Below, piece after piece: positions 19,907 to 30,738 of a stretch of DNA of 64,000 nt. Numbering within the stretch: position 1 is the stretch's first letter; each line of letters opens with the position of its first letter. Source of the DNA: Burkholderia pyrrocinia. Lineage in GTDB: Bacteria > Pseudomonadota > Gammaproteobacteria > Burkholderiales > Burkholderiaceae. The stretch spans positions 3,038,001-3,102,000 of the forward strand of contig NZ_CP011504.1 of NCBI RefSeq assembly GCF_001028665.1, given 5' to 3'. The position numbers were made by a program, and so were the translations under genes. Below the pieces are notes generated by a model that saw only the letters and a list, made by a program, of their open reading frames with translations, was not told where the DNA came from and searched no databases.

Positions 19907-20827
19907 TCACTTGAACCGGATGGTCGGGTTGATGACCGCGTACAACACGTCGACGGTCAGGTTGATCAGGATGAACTCAAGCGAGAACAGCAGCACGATC
20001 GCCTGGATCACCGGGTAGTCGCGCATCGTCACCGCGTCGACGAGCAGGCGCCCGAGCCCCGGCCAGTTGAACACGGCCTCGACGACGATCGAGCCGCCGA
20101 GCAGGAAGCCGAACTGCAGCCCCATCATCGTGACGACCGGGATCATCGCGTTGCGCAGGCAGTGCTTGAGCACGACCATCGGCTCGTGCACGCCCTTCGC
20201 TCGCGCGGTGCGCACGAAATCCTCGTTCAGCACCTCGACGAACGACGCGCGCGTGAAGCGCGCCATCACGGCCGCGACCGCGGCGCCGAGCGTCAGCGAC
20301 GGCAGCACGTAGCTCTTCCACGTGCCGTCCGGCACGACCGGCAGCCAGCCGAGCTTCACCGAGAAGATCTCCATCAGCAGCATGCCGAGTGCGAACGCGG
20401 GAAACGAGATGCCCGACACCGCGATCGTCATCCCGATGCGGTCGGGCCAGCGATTGCGCCACACCGCCGACGCGATCCCGATCGCCATCCCGAACAGCGT
20501 CGCCCACACCATGCTGACGAGCGTCAGCAGCAGCGTCGGCATGAAGCGCTCGCCGATCTCGGTCGATACCGGCCGCTTGCTGCGGGTCGACATGCCGAAA
20601 TCGCCGTGCGCGATCTTCATGAAGAAATTCGCGAACTGGGTTGGCATCGGCTTGTCGAGGCCGAGATCGGCGCGCACGAGCGCGACCGTCGCGTCGTCGG
20701 CTTCGGGGCCGGCCGCGAGCCGCGCCGGATCGCCCGGCAGCAGGTGCACGAACATGAACACCAGCACCGCGACGATCGCGAGCGTGGGCAGCAGGCCGAA
20801 CAGGCGTTTGACGAGGAAATTCAGCAT
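19907..20827 (-). CDS. gsiC: Peptide/glutathione ABC transporter permease, GsiC type
   Basis: A 306-residue permease of the DppB/OppB/GsiC class with six hydrophobic segments. The family N-terminus [13 protein letters not shown] and the [10 protein letters not shown] loop are present. The coupling helix motif is [27 protein letters not shown] near residue 205-230. It lies between the binding-protein gene (68 bp upstream) and the second permease (7 bp downstream) in one transcript. The heterodimer with GsiD forms the membrane channel. Confidence 0.92.
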   Translation of the reverse strand: MLNFLVKRLFGLLPTLAIVAVLVFMFVHLLPGDPARLAAGPEADDATVALVRADLGLDKPMPTQFANFFMKIAHGDFGMSTRSKRPVSTEIGERFMPTLLLTLVSMVWATLFGMAIGIASAVWRNRWPDRIGMTIAVSGISFPAFALGMLLMEIFSVKLGWLPVVPDGTWKSYVLPSLTLGAAVAAVMARFTRASFVEVLNEDFVRTARAKGVHEPMVVLKHCLRNAMIPVVTMMGLQFGFLLGGSIVVEAVFNWPGLGRLLVDAVTMRDYPVIQAIVLLFSLEFILINLTVDVLYAVINPTIRFK

Positions 20828-20894
20828 GGGGCACCGATCGGGTCAACGCGCCGGCGGATTGCGCCGCCGGCGTCGCGTGGCGGGCAAACCGCCG

Positions 20895-22457
20895 TCATTT
20901 CAGCGAGATCTCGTCGAAGTTGAACGAGCCGTCCGGCATCACGTACGCGCCCTGCAGCCGCTTGCTGCGTGCATACACGATCTTCTCCTGCACGAGGAAG
21001 ATCCACGGCGCATCGGCCCAGATCTGCTTCTGCGCGTCGCTGTAAAGTTCGGCCTTCTTCGTGCGATCGACTGTCTCGAGCGCCTTCGTGAGATCGCCGT
21101 CGACCGCGTCGTTCTTGTAGTACGCGGTATTGACGAGCTTCGGCGGCGCCGACGCGGCGGCGAGCAGCGGCGTGATCGCCCAGTTCGCCTCGCCCGTCGA
21201 CGACGACCAGCCGATGTAGTACATCCGCACCGGCGCCTTCGCCGGATCCGGCGCGCTCTCGACCTTCGCGACGCGCTCGCCGGCTTCCAGCGCCTGCACC
21301 TGCACCTTCACGCCGACCTGCGCGAGTTGCTGCTGCACGAACTGGATCGCCTTCTGCGACGTCGAGTTGTTATATGCGGACCACAGCGTCGTCTCGAAGC
21401 CGTTCGGATAACCGGCCTCCTTCAGCAGCGCGCGCGCCTTCGCCGGGTCGTACGGCCAGGGGCCGAGCTTCGTCGCGTAGTCCACACCCTGCGGCACCAC
21501 GCCGGTGGCCGGCGTCGCGAAACCGGAGAACGCGACCTTCGCGAGCGCCTCCTTGTTTACCGCGTAGTTCAGCGCCTGGCGCACCTTCGGGTTGTCGAAC
21601 GGCTTCTGCAGCGTATTCAGCGACACGAAGCGCTGCACGATCGATGCCCGCTCGACGACATCCACCTTCGGGTTGCCCTTCAGGTCGGCCGCCTGCTCGA
21701 ACGGAATGCGGAACGCGAAATCCGCTTCGCCCGTCTTCATCAGCGCCGCGCGCGTGTTGTTGTCGACCACCGGCTTCCAGTCGATCGCGTCGATCTTCGG
21801 GTAACCCTTCTTCCAGTAGCCGGCGAACTTCTTCACCTTCAGGTCGTCGGTCTGCTTCCATTCGACGAACTCGAACGGACCGGTACCGACCGGATGCAGC
21901 GCGATGTCGCGGCCCCACTTCTTCATCGCGGCCGGCGAGATCATCACGGCCGAAGGGTGCGCGAGCGTGTTGATGAACGCCGAGAACGGCTCGCGCAGCG
22001 TGACCTTCACCGTGTACGGATCGACGACCTCGGTCTTCTCGATCACGCGGAACATGTTGTAGCGCTTCAGGTGGTTCGCGGGATCGGTCACGCGGTCGAA
22101 GTTCGCCTTCACGGCCGCCGCGTTGAAATCGGTGCCGTCATGGAACTTCACGCCCTGGCGCAGCTTGATCGTGTAGGTCTTCGCATCGGCGCTCGCGTCG
22201 TAGCTCGTCGCCAGCACGTTGACGAGCTTCATGTCCTTGTCGAAGCCGACCAGCCCCTGGTAGAACGACTTGACGACGGCCTGCGACACCGTGTCGTTCG
22301 CGTCGTACGGGTCCATCGTCGTAAACGTCGAATCCACCGCCATCACTGCGGTCTGCTGCGCGAACGCGGGCACCGCGGCCGACAGCGCGAACGCGCCGGC
22401 ACCCGCAGCGAGCAGCGCGCGCGGACGGAACATCGGGAACGAATACGGCTTGTTCAT
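20895..22457 (-). CDS. gsiB: Periplasmic peptide/glutathione-binding protein, GsiB type
   Basis: A 520-residue family 5 extracellular solute-binding protein. The signal peptide ends in [10 protein letters not shown]. Family marks are [36 protein letters not shown] and [14 protein letters not shown]. It captures short peptides or glutathione in the periplasm for GsiCD. The ATG at 22457 follows AGGAGCCC; longer in-frame starts fall before the signal peptide. A gap of 130 bp separates it from gsiA. In E. coli the same order, iaaA-gsiABCD, forms an operon, which supports the naming. Confidence 0.92.
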   Translation of the reverse strand: MNKPYSFPMFRPRALLAAGAGAFALSAAVPAFAQQTAVMAVDSTFTTMDPYDANDTVSQAVVKSFYQGLVGFDKDMKLVNVLATSYDASADAKTYTIKLRQGVKFHDGTDFNAAAVKANFDRVTDPANHLKRYNMFRVIEKTEVVDPYTVKVTLREPFSAFINTLAHPSAVMISPAAMKKWGRDIALHPVGTGPFEFVEWKQTDDLKVKKFAGYWKKGYPKIDAIDWKPVVDNNTRAALMKTGEADFAFRIPFEQAADLKGNPKVDVVERASIVQRFVSLNTLQKPFDNPKVRQALNYAVNKEALAKVAFSGFATPATGVVPQGVDYATKLGPWPYDPAKARALLKEAGYPNGFETTLWSAYNNSTSQKAIQFVQQQLAQVGVKVQVQALEAGERVAKVESAPDPAKAPVRMYYIGWSSSTGEANWAITPLLAAASAPPKLVNTAYYKNDAVDGDLTKALETVDRTKKAELYSDAQKQIWADAPWIFLVQEKIVYARSKRLQGAYVMPDGSFNFDEISLK

Positions 22458-22586
22458 CTTGTTGGGCTCCTGTGGATGATTCGGTAACGCATGGTTGAAA
22501 TCGCGGCGTGACTGCCCCCGCTCGGGATAAAGACGCCGTTGCCTCGCTCGTGCGCAGCTGCGGTCCATATGCGACCTCCCGCGCGT

Positions 22587-24482
22587 TCAGTACGCGCCGC
22601 CGACGCGATGCGTCGCGACGTAGTGATCGGGACCGACCGCGACGAGCGGCGCAACCACCGGCTCGTCGCCGACCGCGCGGATCGGGCTCGGGATCTCGTC
22701 CGCCGCGAGCTGGCGCGGCGCATGCCGGCGCGCGGGATCGGCCACGGGCACCGCGCTCATCAGCTTCTTCGTGTACGGATGCTGCGGCGCTTCGAACACC
22801 GCGCGGCGCGGGCCGATCTCGACGATCTGGCCGAGATACATCACCGCGACGCGATGGCTGATGCGCTCGACGACGGCCATGTCGTGCGAGATGAACAGGT
22901 ACGCGACGCCGAGTTCGCGCTGCAGGTCGAGCATCAGGTTGACGATCTGCGCCTGCACCGACACGTCGAGCGCCGACACCGATTCGTCGGCGATCACGAC
23001 CTTCGGGTTCAGCGCGAGCGCACGTGCGATCGCGATCCGCTGGCGCTGGCCGCCCGAGAATTCGTGCGGGTAACGACGCGCGGCCTCGGGCGGCAGGCCG
23101 ACCTTGTCGAGCAGCCAGTCGACGCGCGCCTGCGCTTCGCGGCCGCTCGCGACGCCGTGCACGAGCAGCGGCTCCATGATCGAGAAACCGACCGTGAGAC
23201 GCGGGTTCAGCGACGCGAACGGATCCTGGAAGATGAACTGGATGTTCCGGCGCAGCGCCTGCAGGTCCGGGCCCTTCAGCGCGCTGATGTCGCGACCGTC
23301 GAATTCGATCGAGCCGCTCCGCGACTCGACGAGGCGCAGCAGCGAGCGGCCGGTGGTCGACTTGCCGCAGCCCGACTCGCCGACCAGCGCGAGCGTCTCG
23401 CCCGCGCGCAGCTCGAAGCTCACGCGCTCGACCGCATGCACGTACTGCGACACGCGGCCGAACACGCCGCTCTTCACCGGAAAGCGCGTGACGAGATCGC
23501 GTACGCGCAGGATCGGCGGCGCGGCCTGATCGACGGGCGGCTGCACATCGTGGTTCGCCCCAGGCGCCGGTGCCGCGGCGCTCGCGCCGTCCACCTTCAG
23601 CAGCGGGAATTTCTCGGGCGCATCGGTGCCCTGCATCGAGCCGAGCCGCGGCACGGCCGCGAGCAGCGCACGCGTGTAGCGATGCGCGGGCGCCGCGAAG
23701 ATGCGGTCCGACTCGCCCTCCTCGACCTTCTCGCCGCGATACATCACGAGCACGCGGTCGGCCACCTCGGCCACCACGCCCATGTCGTGCGTGATGAAGA
23801 TCACGCCCATGTTCATCTCGTCCTGCAGCCCGCGAACCAGTTGCAGGATCTGCGCCTGGATCGTCACGTCGAGCGCGGTCGTCGGCTCGTCGGCGATCAG
23901 CAGCGCGGGCCGGCACGACAGTGCCATCGCGATCATCACGCGCTGCCGCATCCCGCCGGACAACTGGTGCGGATAGCGCACGAACACGCGGCGCGCTTCC
24001 GGGATGCGCACGAGATCGAGCAGCCGCAGCGCTTCCGCGCGTGCTTCGGCCGCGCTCTTCGACTGGTGGAGCGCGATCGCCTCGCTGATCTGGTCGCCGA
24101 CCGTGAACACCGGGTTCAGCGACGTCATCGGCTCCTGGAAGATCATCGCGATGTCCGAGCCGCGGATGCCGCGCATCGTCGCGGCGTTCGCCTGCACCAG
24201 ATCGACGAGCGCGCCGCCGCGGCGCCGGAACGCAATCCGGCCGCCCGTGATCGCGCCGCCGCCATGCTCGACGAGCCGCATCAGCGCGAGCGACGTGACT
24301 GACTTGCCGGAACCCGATTCGCCGACGATCGCGAGCGTCTCGCCGCGATCGACGTGAAACGACACGTTGCGCACCGCGTCGAACGTCGCGCCTTCGCGGC
24401 GGAACGTGACCGACAGGTCGTCCACGGCGACGACGCGCTGCTCGGGCAGCGCCAGGCCCGACGGGTTACGGCTCGAAGTCAT
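22587..24482 (-). CDS. gsiA: Dual ATP-binding protein of the Gsi peptide importer
   Basis: A 631-residue protein with two fused ABC ATPase domains, as in GsiA. The first half has Walker A GESGSGKS, signature LSGGMRQRV and Walker [13 protein letters not shown]; the second has [24 protein letters not shown] and [12 protein letters not shown] (Ser replaces the usual Pro after Glu, a common family variant). Both halves end with the oligopeptide-transporter tail, including [12 protein letters not shown]. An Ala/Pro-rich linker joins the halves. GAGGAGAA precedes the ATG at 24482. It powers the GsiCD channel from the cytoplasmic side. Confidence 0.95.
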   Translation of the reverse strand: MTSSRNPSGLALPEQRVVAVDDLSVTFRREGATFDAVRNVSFHVDRGETLAIVGESGSGKSVTSLALMRLVEHGGGAITGGRIAFRRRGGALVDLVQANAATMRGIRGSDIAMIFQEPMTSLNPVFTVGDQISEAIALHQSKSAAEARAEALRLLDLVRIPEARRVFVRYPHQLSGGMRQRVMIAMALSCRPALLIADEPTTALDVTIQAQILQLVRGLQDEMNMGVIFITHDMGVVAEVADRVLVMYRGEKVEEGESDRIFAAPAHRYTRALLAAVPRLGSMQGTDAPEKFPLLKVDGASAAAPAPGANHDVQPPVDQAAPPILRVRDLVTRFPVKSGVFGRVSQYVHAVERVSFELRAGETLALVGESGCGKSTTGRSLLRLVESRSGSIEFDGRDISALKGPDLQALRRNIQFIFQDPFASLNPRLTVGFSIMEPLLVHGVASGREAQARVDWLLDKVGLPPEAARRYPHEFSGGQRQRIAIARALALNPKVVIADESVSALDVSVQAQIVNLMLDLQRELGVAYLFISHDMAVVERISHRVAVMYLGQIVEIGPRRAVFEAPQHPYTKKLMSAVPVADPARRHAPRQLAADEIPSPIRAVGDEPVVAPLVAVGPDHYVATHRVGGAY

Positions 24483-24507
24483 GCGGTTCTCCTCGTGCGA
24501 TCCGGAA

Positions 24508-25500
24508 TCAGGCTGCGTCGTCGCGATAGATGCCGACGACAGGCGCTTCGCCCACACGCGCGTAGCCTCGGTACATCCCTTCGGTGTTGAACGGCATCGC
24601 GACGTTGCCGTGCGCGTCGACCGCGATGATCCCGCCGCGGCCCGCCAGGCGCGACAGCTTGTTCATCACGACGTCGTGCGCGGCGTCGGCCAGCGATGCG
24701 CCGCGATACGCGATCTGTGCGGCAACGTCATGCGCGGTCGCGAGCCGGATGAACATCTCGCCGGTGCCCGTCGACGATACCGCGCAGGTCGCGTCGTCCG
24801 CGTAGCAGCCGGCGCCGATGATCGGCGAATCGCCGACACGCCCCGGCTGCTTGTTCGTGATGCCGCCCGTCGACGTCGCCGCCGCGATGTGGCCGTGCAG
24901 GTCGCACGCGACCGCGCCGACCGTACCGTGCTTACGATCCGGATCGAGCGGCTCGGCCGGCTGCGGCTGCGATGCGCCGAACGCGAACGTCGCCGCATCG
25001 TGATCGAGCATCATGCCGGCCGCCGCACGCGCCTTGAGCCACTGCGCATGGCGCGCTTCGGTGTCGAAGTAGCCGGGTTCCGCGAGTTCGAGCCCTTGCG
25101 CGGCCGCGAACGCATCCGCTCCCGCGCCGGCAAACAGAACGTGTTCGCTTGCCTCCATCACGCGCCGTGCGGCAAGCACGGGATTGCGCACGCGCGTCGC
25201 GCAGCAGATCGCGCCGGCATCGAGCGTCGCGCCATCCATGATCGCCGCGTCGAGTTCGTGCTTGCCTTCGGCCGTGTACACCGCGCCGCGCCCGGCGTTG
25301 AACAGCGGGCAGTCCTCGAGCATCCGCACCGCGACGGTGACGGCGTCGAGCGCGCTGCCGCCGTCGGCCAGCACCTGCTGCGCGGCCTGCAGGATCGCGG
25401 TCAGTTCGGCACGGTACCGACGTTCGGTGTCGGTATCCATCGCATCGCGCAGGATCGTGCCTGCGCCGCCGTGAATCGCGACGATCGCGGTTGAAGTCAT
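24508..25500 (-). CDS. iaaA: Isoaspartyl peptidase / L-asparaginase (IaaA type)
   Basis: A 330-residue Ntn-hydrolase of the plant-type asparaginase group that cleaves beta-aspartyl dipeptides arising from damaged proteins. Autoprocessing should occur before Thr193 in HGTVGAVA, giving alpha and beta chains. [12 protein letters not shown] (68-79), [20 protein letters not shown] and STTGTGE-like [11 protein letters not shown] form the sodium loop and substrate pocket. The start overlaps the stop of the RpiR regulator (ATGA) and gsiA begins 25 bp downstream, so peptidase, transporter and regulator are one unit. Confidence 0.94.
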   Translation of the reverse strand: MTSTAIVAIHGGAGTILRDAMDTDTERRYRAELTAILQAAQQVLADGGSALDAVTVAVRMLEDCPLFNAGRGAVYTAEGKHELDAAIMDGATLDAGAICCATRVRNPVLAARRVMEASEHVLFAGAGADAFAAAQGLELAEPGYFDTEARHAQWLKARAAAGMMLDHDAATFAFGASQPQPAEPLDPDRKHGTVGAVACDLHGHIAAATSTGGITNKQPGRVGDSPIIGAGCYADDATCAVSSTGTGEMFIRLATAHDVAAQIAYRGASLADAAHDVVMNKLSRLAGRGGIIAVDAHGNVAMPFNTEGMYRGYARVGEAPVVGIYRDDAA

Positions 25501-26453
25501 GATTTTTTCGGACGGGTGGAAGAAGGGTTGGCGGCCTGCAGCGCCGCTTGCGGCTGCACGAGCCACGGCAGCAGGAATTCGGTCATCTCGGCGGCAGATT
25601 TCGCGGACCGGTGCGTGCGCAGCGCGACCGCATCGATCAGCGCCTCGATCATCGTGAGCACGGCCGCCTCCGACGTGGCCGCGAAGCGCCGTTCGGCCTT
25701 GACGTACAGGTTCAGCGACGCGATCGGCGCAAGCGGCGATTGCGGGCCGTCGGAGATGCCGAGCACGCGCGCGCCGCGCGCCGCCGCGCGGCGGGCCAGC
25801 TCGATCGTGTCCTTCACGTAGCGCGGAAACGCGAGCGCGATCACGAGATCGCGCGAGTCGGCCGTATACAGGCGCCGCGCCGCATGCGACGGGCCGCCGA
25901 GCAGCGCGAGCGACTGTACGCTGTCGTGGCACACGGACAGCCCGTGCTCCATCAGCCCGGTGAGAAACGCGCTCGACCCCGCACCGAGGATCAGCACGCG
26001 CCGCGCGCCGACGATCGCCTCGACCGCGGCCTCGACATCGGCCGCGTCCAGTTGCGCGCGCGTGTTCTCGATGTTCGCGACAGCCTGGTCGAACACCGCG
26101 TCGATCCATGCGGCACCGCGTACGCCGGGCTCCTGCTCCTGCGCCGAGCGCAGCCGTTCGACCGGCCCGAGCGTCGCCTCGAAGCCGCGCACGAGCGCCG
26201 CGCGCATCGCCGGATAGCCGTCGAAGCCGAGCGCCTTCGCGAAGCGGTTCGCGGTCGCGATCGACGCATTCACGGCCTGCGCGAGTTCATCGATCCGCAT
26301 CGTCGCCGCGCGAAACGGATTCGCGAGCACGAATTCGCCCATGCGCCGATGGATCGGCGTCATCAACGGCATCGCCGACGCGATCCGCTCGGCGATCGCG
26401 GGTTCGTCGTGACTGGCGTCGTGCTGATCGAGAGGCGTCATGCGAATGGTCAT
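25497..26453 (-). CDS. RpiR/MurR-family transcriptional regulator of the peptide operon
   Basis: A regulator of about 318 residues. It has an N-terminal RpiR helix-turn-helix (RMGEFVLANPFRAATMRIDELAQAVNASIATANRFAKALGF) and a C-terminal SIS domain (RRVLILGAGSSAFLTGLMEHGL, SRDLVIALAFPRYVKDTIELARRAAARGARVLGISD). SIS domains usually bind phosphosugars, so a muropeptide or amino-sugar signal is possible (inference). I use the ATG at 26453; 26441 is also possible. A start at 26525 would put the GATGAAAAT inverted repeat inside the gene. It is the first gene of the operon and probably controls it through that repeat. Confidence 0.9.
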   Translation of the reverse strand: MTIRMTPLDQHDASHDEPAIAERIASAMPLMTPIHRRMGEFVLANPFRAATMRIDELAQAVNASIATANRFAKALGFDGYPAMRAALVRGFEATLGPVERLRSAQEQEPGVRGAAWIDAVFDQAVANIENTRAQLDAADVEAAVEAIVGARRVLILGAGSSAFLTGLMEHGLSVCHDSVQSLALLGGPSHAARRLYTADSRDLVIALAFPRYVKDTIELARRAAARGARVLGISDGPQSPLAPIASLNLYVKAERRFAATSEAAVLTMIEALIDAVALRTHRSAKSAAEMTEFLLPWLVQPQAALQAANPSSTRPKKS

Positions 26454-26462
26454 TGCAAGGTG

Positions 26463-26514
26463 GATGAAAATCAATTTACACAATCCGCAGCCGAGAAAAA
26501 AATAAATTTTCATC
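26463..26514. promoter_or_regulatory. Inverted repeat, candidate RpiR operator
   Basis: GATGAAAAT (26463-26471) and ATTTTCATC (26506-26514) flank a 34-bp AT-rich centre directly upstream of the regulator gene. The contrast with the GC-rich surroundings and the position suggest an autoregulatory promoter/operator. Confidence 0.5.
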
Positions 26515-26525
26515 AGAGTTGTCAC

Positions 26526-26909
26526 GGCTCATCCGTCGTCCACCGATCGCCCGGCCATCGCACAGCCCCGCCGCACGGGCATCCGGCACGCAACCGCCGT
26601 GCCTCTCTGCGCACGCCGTTGCCCCTGCCCTCGGGAAAACCCCGATCATGTTCGTTCGAATGCAAATTCACGTTGACCGGATTCGAATTCGAACATAGGA
26701 TGCTCGAAAATGATCAGTCGTCAGATAACATCCGTATCCGACGACGACGAAATGTTCGCTCGAACAGCGGAATTTCGATATAAGCCGGTAAAATCGGCGC
26801 CTATCAAGATCGGACATCGTATGAATAAGCCGATAAAGCCGGCCTGACCGGACGGCTTGCATGGATCAGGCAGGTGCCGCATGCCCGCCCTGCCCAACAG
26901 GAGACAGTA
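26526..26909. promoter_or_regulatory. Control region with three TTCG-N2-CGAA-type palindromes
   Basis: Three related palindromes lie upstream of the rightward carbohydrate cluster: TTCGTTCGAA (26651-26660), TTCGAATTCGAA (26682-26693) and TGTTCGCTCGAACA (26753-26766). The region is AT-richer than the flanking genes and has no ORF that I trust. They look like sites for one dimeric regulator, which is not encoded next to them. Confidence 0.55.
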
Positions 26910-28181
26910 GTGAAAACAGTCAAGGCGTTGCGCTGGTGGATCATCGTGCTCGTATGTCTCGGCACGATCCTCAACTACCTCGCACGGAACTCCCTCGCGG
27001 TGCTCGCCCCCGAGCTGAAGCAGGTATTCGCGATCTCGACGCAGCAGTATTCGTACATCGTCGGCGCGTTCCAGATCGGCTACACGATCATGCAGCCCGT
27101 GTGCGGGTTCATCGTCGACCTGATCGGGCTGCGGCTCGGGTTTGCGCTGTTCGCGATGCTGTGGTCGGTGGTCGGCGTCGCGCACGGCTTCGCGTCGGGC
27201 TGGCTGTCGCTCGGCATCCTGCGCGGCTTTCTCGGGCTGTTCGAGGCCGCCGCGATTCCGTCGGGGATGAAGGCCGTCGCCGAATGGTTTCCCGATCGCG
27301 AGAAATCCGTCGCGGTCGGCTACTTCAATGCGGGCACGTCGCTCGGCGCCGCGATCGCGCCGCCGCTCGTCGTGTTCATCTCGATGCGGTTCGGCTGGCA
27401 GTCGGCGTTCATGGTCACCGGCGCGCTCGGCTTCGTGTGGGCCGCGCTCTGGTACACGCAGTACCGTTCGCCGGCCGATCATCCGCGCATCACGCCGCAG
27501 GAGCGCGCGCTGATCCGCGACGGCCAGGCAACCCTGCCGTCCGTGTCGAAGCGCCGCATCCGCGACGTCGTCACCGCGCGGCGCTTCTGGGCCATCGCGC
27601 TGCCGCGCTTCTTCGCCGAACCCGCATGGCAGACCTTCAGCTTCTGGATTCCGCTGTACCTCGCGACCGAGCGCCACATGCCGCTCGCGCAGATCGCGAT
27701 CTTCGCGTGGATGCCGTTTCTCGCGGCCGACGCCGGCGGCATCGCGGGCGGCTATCTGTCGCCGTATCTCGCCAACCGATTCAAACTGCCGCTCGTGTGG
27801 TCGCGCGTCGCCGGCGTCGCGCTCGGCGCGGTGCTGATGCTCGGGCCCGCGATGATCGGTCTCGTGTCGTCGCCGTACACGGCCATCGCGCTGTTCTGCG
27901 TCGGCGGCTTCGCGCACCAGATGATCTCCGCGCTCGTCAACACGCTGTCGGCCGACGTGTTCGATTCCGAGGAAGTCGGCACCGCGAGCGGCTTCGCCGG
28001 GATGGCCGCGTGGATCGGCGGGCTCGGTTTCTCGCTGCTGGTCGGCGCGCTCGCCGACAAGATCGGCTATGCGCCGCTGTTCGCGTGCCTCGGCCTGTTC
28101 GACATCATCGGCGTTACGCTGCTCGCGGTGCTGATCCGCGGGCAGTCGAAGCAGGAACGCCTGCTCGCACGGCACGCCTGA
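26910..28181 (+). CDS. MFS transporter, anion/hexuronate-type (ACS family)
   Basis: A 423-residue major-facilitator transporter with twelve hydrophobic segments. The helix-1 signature LNYLARNSLAVLAPEL and the helix 4-5 segment RGFLGLFEAAAIPSGMKAVAEWFPDREKSVAVGYF are typical of the ACS family (ExuT, GudP), which moves organic and sugar acids with protons. I place the start at GTG 26910, which has AGGAGA seven bases upstream; the ATG at 26874 lacks a ribosome binding site. It begins a cluster with a GH31 glycosidase and a porin, so the cargo may be a glycoside or its sugar. Specificity is inference. Confidence 0.88.
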   Translation: MKTVKALRWWIIVLVCLGTILNYLARNSLAVLAPELKQVFAISTQQYSYIVGAFQIGYTIMQPVCGFIVDLIGLRLGFALFAMLWSVVGVAHGFASGWLSLGILRGFLGLFEAAAIPSGMKAVAEWFPDREKSVAVGYFNAGTSLGAAIAPPLVVFISMRFGWQSAFMVTGALGFVWAALWYTQYRSPADHPRITPQERALIRDGQATLPSVSKRRIRDVVTARRFWAIALPRFFAEPAWQTFSFWIPLYLATERHMPLAQIAIFAWMPFLAADAGGIAGGYLSPYLANRFKLPLVWSRVAGVALGAVLMLGPAMIGLVSSPYTAIALFCVGGFAHQMISALVNTLSADVFDSEEVGTASGFAGMAAWIGGLGFSLLVGALADKIGYAPLFACLGLFDIIGVTLLAVLIRGQSKQERLLARHA

Positions 28182-28208
28182 CATTCGCTTTCACCAGGAA
28201 TCGCATTC

Positions 28209-30629
28209 ATGACTTCGCTTCTTCATCCGCCCGTGTTCCGCATCGCCGGCCGGCACGCCAACCGCCTGCTGCTCGCGTCCGACGCGGGCGCGACCCTCGA
28301 GATCTTCGTGCTCGAGGACGACATCGTCCGTGTGCGCGTGCTGCCCGACGCGACGGCACGCAACCCGCGCACATGGTCGATCGCGCCGGGCCTCGACGAC
28401 GTGCCGCTCGACGGGCGCGACCGCGTCGACCTGGACGGCTTCGCGCTGCCGTCCTATAGCCTCGTCGAAGACGACGACGGCCTGCGCATCGAAACCGCGC
28501 AGATCCGGCTCGCGGTGCGCTGGCAAGGCGGCCATTGCACGTGGTCGATGCGCGGCGCGGACGGCGCATGGCGCGTCGCGCTCGCCGACCGCGCGACGCA
28601 GGCATACAACTTCGGCTGGTGGGACGATCGCGCGTATCACTACGTCGCCCGCGAGCGCGGCGACAAGGTGTTCGGCCTCGGCGAACGCGCGGGCGACCTC
28701 GACCGCACGGGCGCGCGCTTCGAGATGCGCAACATCGACGCGATGGGCTACAGCGCGAAACACACCGACCCGCTGTACAAGCACATCCCGTTCTACATCA
28801 CGTGGTCGCCCGCTGCGTGCCAGGGGTTCGGCCTGTTCTACGACACGCTGTCGGATTGCTCGTTCGACATGGGCCGCGAGCTCGACAACTATCACGGCCC
28901 GTACCGCTATTTCGTCGCCGAGCACGGCGATCTCGACTACTACTTCATCGCATCGCCCGATACGCCGCTCGCGGCCGCGCGGCGCTTCACGTGGCTCACC
29001 GGACGCCCCGCGCGCACGCCGAAATGGGGCCTCGGTTATTCGGGCTCGACGATGAGCTACACCGATGCGCCGGACGCGCAGCAGCAGATGAACCAGTTCG
29101 TCGAGCAGTGCGACGCGCACGACATCCTGTGCGATTCGTTCCACCTGTCGTCTGGCTATACGTCGATCGGCGCGAAGCGCTACGTGTTCAACTGGAACCG
29201 CGACAAGTTTCCCGACGCGAAGGGTTTCGTGAAGCACTACCGCGACCACGGCATCCGCCTGTGCGCGAACATCAAGCCGTGCCTGCTGCGCGACCATCCC
29301 GCATTCGACGATGCCGCAAAACGCGGGCTGCTGATCCGCTCGGCGTCCGGCGAGCCTGCATGGGTGCAGTTCTGGGACGAGGTCGGCGCGTATCTCGACT
29401 TCACGCAGCCGGACGCGTACCGCTGGTGGCGCGAGCAGGTCACGTCGGCGCTGCTCGAGTACGGGATCGAGTCGACCTGGAACGACAACAACGAATACGA
29501 GATCTGGTCGCCCGACGCGATCGCGCACGGCTTCGGCCGGCCGTTCCCCGCGCGCGAGGCGAAGGTGCTGCAGACGATGCTGATGATGCGTGCGTCGCGC
29601 GACGCGCAGCGCGCGCATGCGCCGGCGCAGCGGCCGTTCCTCGTGTCGCGCTCCGGCGGCGCCGGCATGCAGCGCTACGTGCAGACCTGGTCCGGCGACA
29701 ACTACACGTCGTGGGAAACGCTGCGCTACAACCTGAAGATGGGCCTCGGGCTCGCGCTGTCGGGCGTGTCGAACATCGGCCACGACATCGGCGGCTTCTC
29801 CGGGCCCGCGCCGTCACCCGAGCTCCTGCTGCGCTGGGTGCAGTTCGGCATCTTCATGCCGCGCTTCAGCATCCATTCGTGGAATGACGACGGCACCGTC
29901 AACGAACCGTGGATGTACCCGGAGATCGCCGCGCAGGTCGCGTCGCTGATCAAGCAGCGCTACCGGCTGCTGCCCTACCTCTATCACCTGCTGTGGCTGT
30001 CGACGACCCGCTACGAGCCCGTACTGCGGCCGACCTTCGCCGATTTCCCGGCCGATGCGCGCTGCTACGACGAGTGCGACGACATGATGCTCGGCGACGC
30101 GCTGCTGGTCGCGCCCGTCGTCGATCCCGGTCGCACGGAACGCACGGTCTACCTGCCGTCGGGCGCGCGCTGGACGTGCTGCGCGAGCGCGCAGTCGTTC
30201 GACGGCGGCACGAGCGTGACGCTGCCCGCGCCGCTCGATACACCGGTGATGCTGCTGCGCGAAGGCCGCGTGCTGCCGCTGAACGTCGCGGCACAGCATT
30301 TCGGTGCGCGCGCCGACACGCGAGGCTTCCTCGTCGCGCCGCGCATCGAGGACGGCGTCGCGTACGGCGAATGCGTCGAGGACGACGGCGAGACGGAAGC
30401 ATGGCGCGACGGCGAATACGGACTGTGGCGCATCGAGACCGGCCGCGAGGCGTCGGGCGTGCTCGGCGTGTCGGTCCGCTGGGACGGCCGCCCGGCCCGC
30501 CCGGCCGACCGCGTCGAGATCCTGCTGCCCGCGTCGCTGCAAGGCTCGGTCGCCGTCCGCGGCGCGCGCGTCGAACAGGAAGCGCAGGACGGCGCATGGC
30601 GCCGCATCGTCGTCGCGTTCGATAGCTGA
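28209..30629 (+). CDS. Glycoside hydrolase family 31 (alpha-glucosidase-like)
   Basis: An 806-residue retaining alpha-glycosidase. An N-terminal beta-sandwich (residues 1-210) is followed by a TIM barrel with the nucleophile Asp426 in STWNDNNEYEIW and the acid/base Asp497 in TWSGDNYTSWE. The C-terminal part has the usual all-beta domains. The GLGERAG and GYSGSTMSYTD segments are family landmarks. There is no signal peptide, so it works in the cytoplasm on imported alpha-linked sugars. It starts 28 bp after the transporter gene, supporting co-transcription. Alpha-glucosidase, alpha-xylosidase and alpha-galactosidase activities all occur in GH31; the sequence alone does not decide. Confidence 0.92.
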   Translation: MTSLLHPPVFRIAGRHANRLLLASDAGATLEIFVLEDDIVRVRVLPDATARNPRTWSIAPGLDDVPLDGRDRVDLDGFALPSYSLVEDDDGLRIETAQIRLAVRWQGGHCTWSMRGADGAWRVALADRATQAYNFGWWDDRAYHYVARERGDKVFGLGERAGDLDRTGARFEMRNIDAMGYSAKHTDPLYKHIPFYITWSPAACQGFGLFYDTLSDCSFDMGRELDNYHGPYRYFVAEHGDLDYYFIASPDTPLAAARRFTWLTGRPARTPKWGLGYSGSTMSYTDAPDAQQQMNQFVEQCDAHDILCDSFHLSSGYTSIGAKRYVFNWNRDKFPDAKGFVKHYRDHGIRLCANIKPCLLRDHPAFDDAAKRGLLIRSASGEPAWVQFWDEVGAYLDFTQPDAYRWWREQVTSALLEYGIESTWNDNNEYEIWSPDAIAHGFGRPFPAREAKVLQTMLMMRASRDAQRAHAPAQRPFLVSRSGGAGMQRYVQTWSGDNYTSWETLRYNLKMGLGLALSGVSNIGHDIGGFSGPAPSPELLLRWVQFGIFMPRFSIHSWNDDGTVNEPWMYPEIAAQVASLIKQRYRLLPYLYHLLWLSTTRYEPVLRPTFADFPADARCYDECDDMMLGDALLVAPVVDPGRTERTVYLPSGARWTCCASAQSFDGGTSVTLPAPLDTPVMLLREGRVLPLNVAAQHFGARADTRGFLVAPRIEDGVAYGECVEDDGETEAWRDGEYGLWRIETGREASGVLGVSVRWDGRPARPADRVEILLPASLQGSVAVRGARVEQEAQDGAWRRIVVAFDS

Positions 30630-30738
30630 CCGCGCACGCCGCACCGATCAGGCGGGCCGTTCGCGCGGTCCGCCACCCGCCACAGAGGAGGTCTCCGAAC
30701 CTCCCGCCCCCTTTGAACAAAGAGTCTGGAGGTCAACA

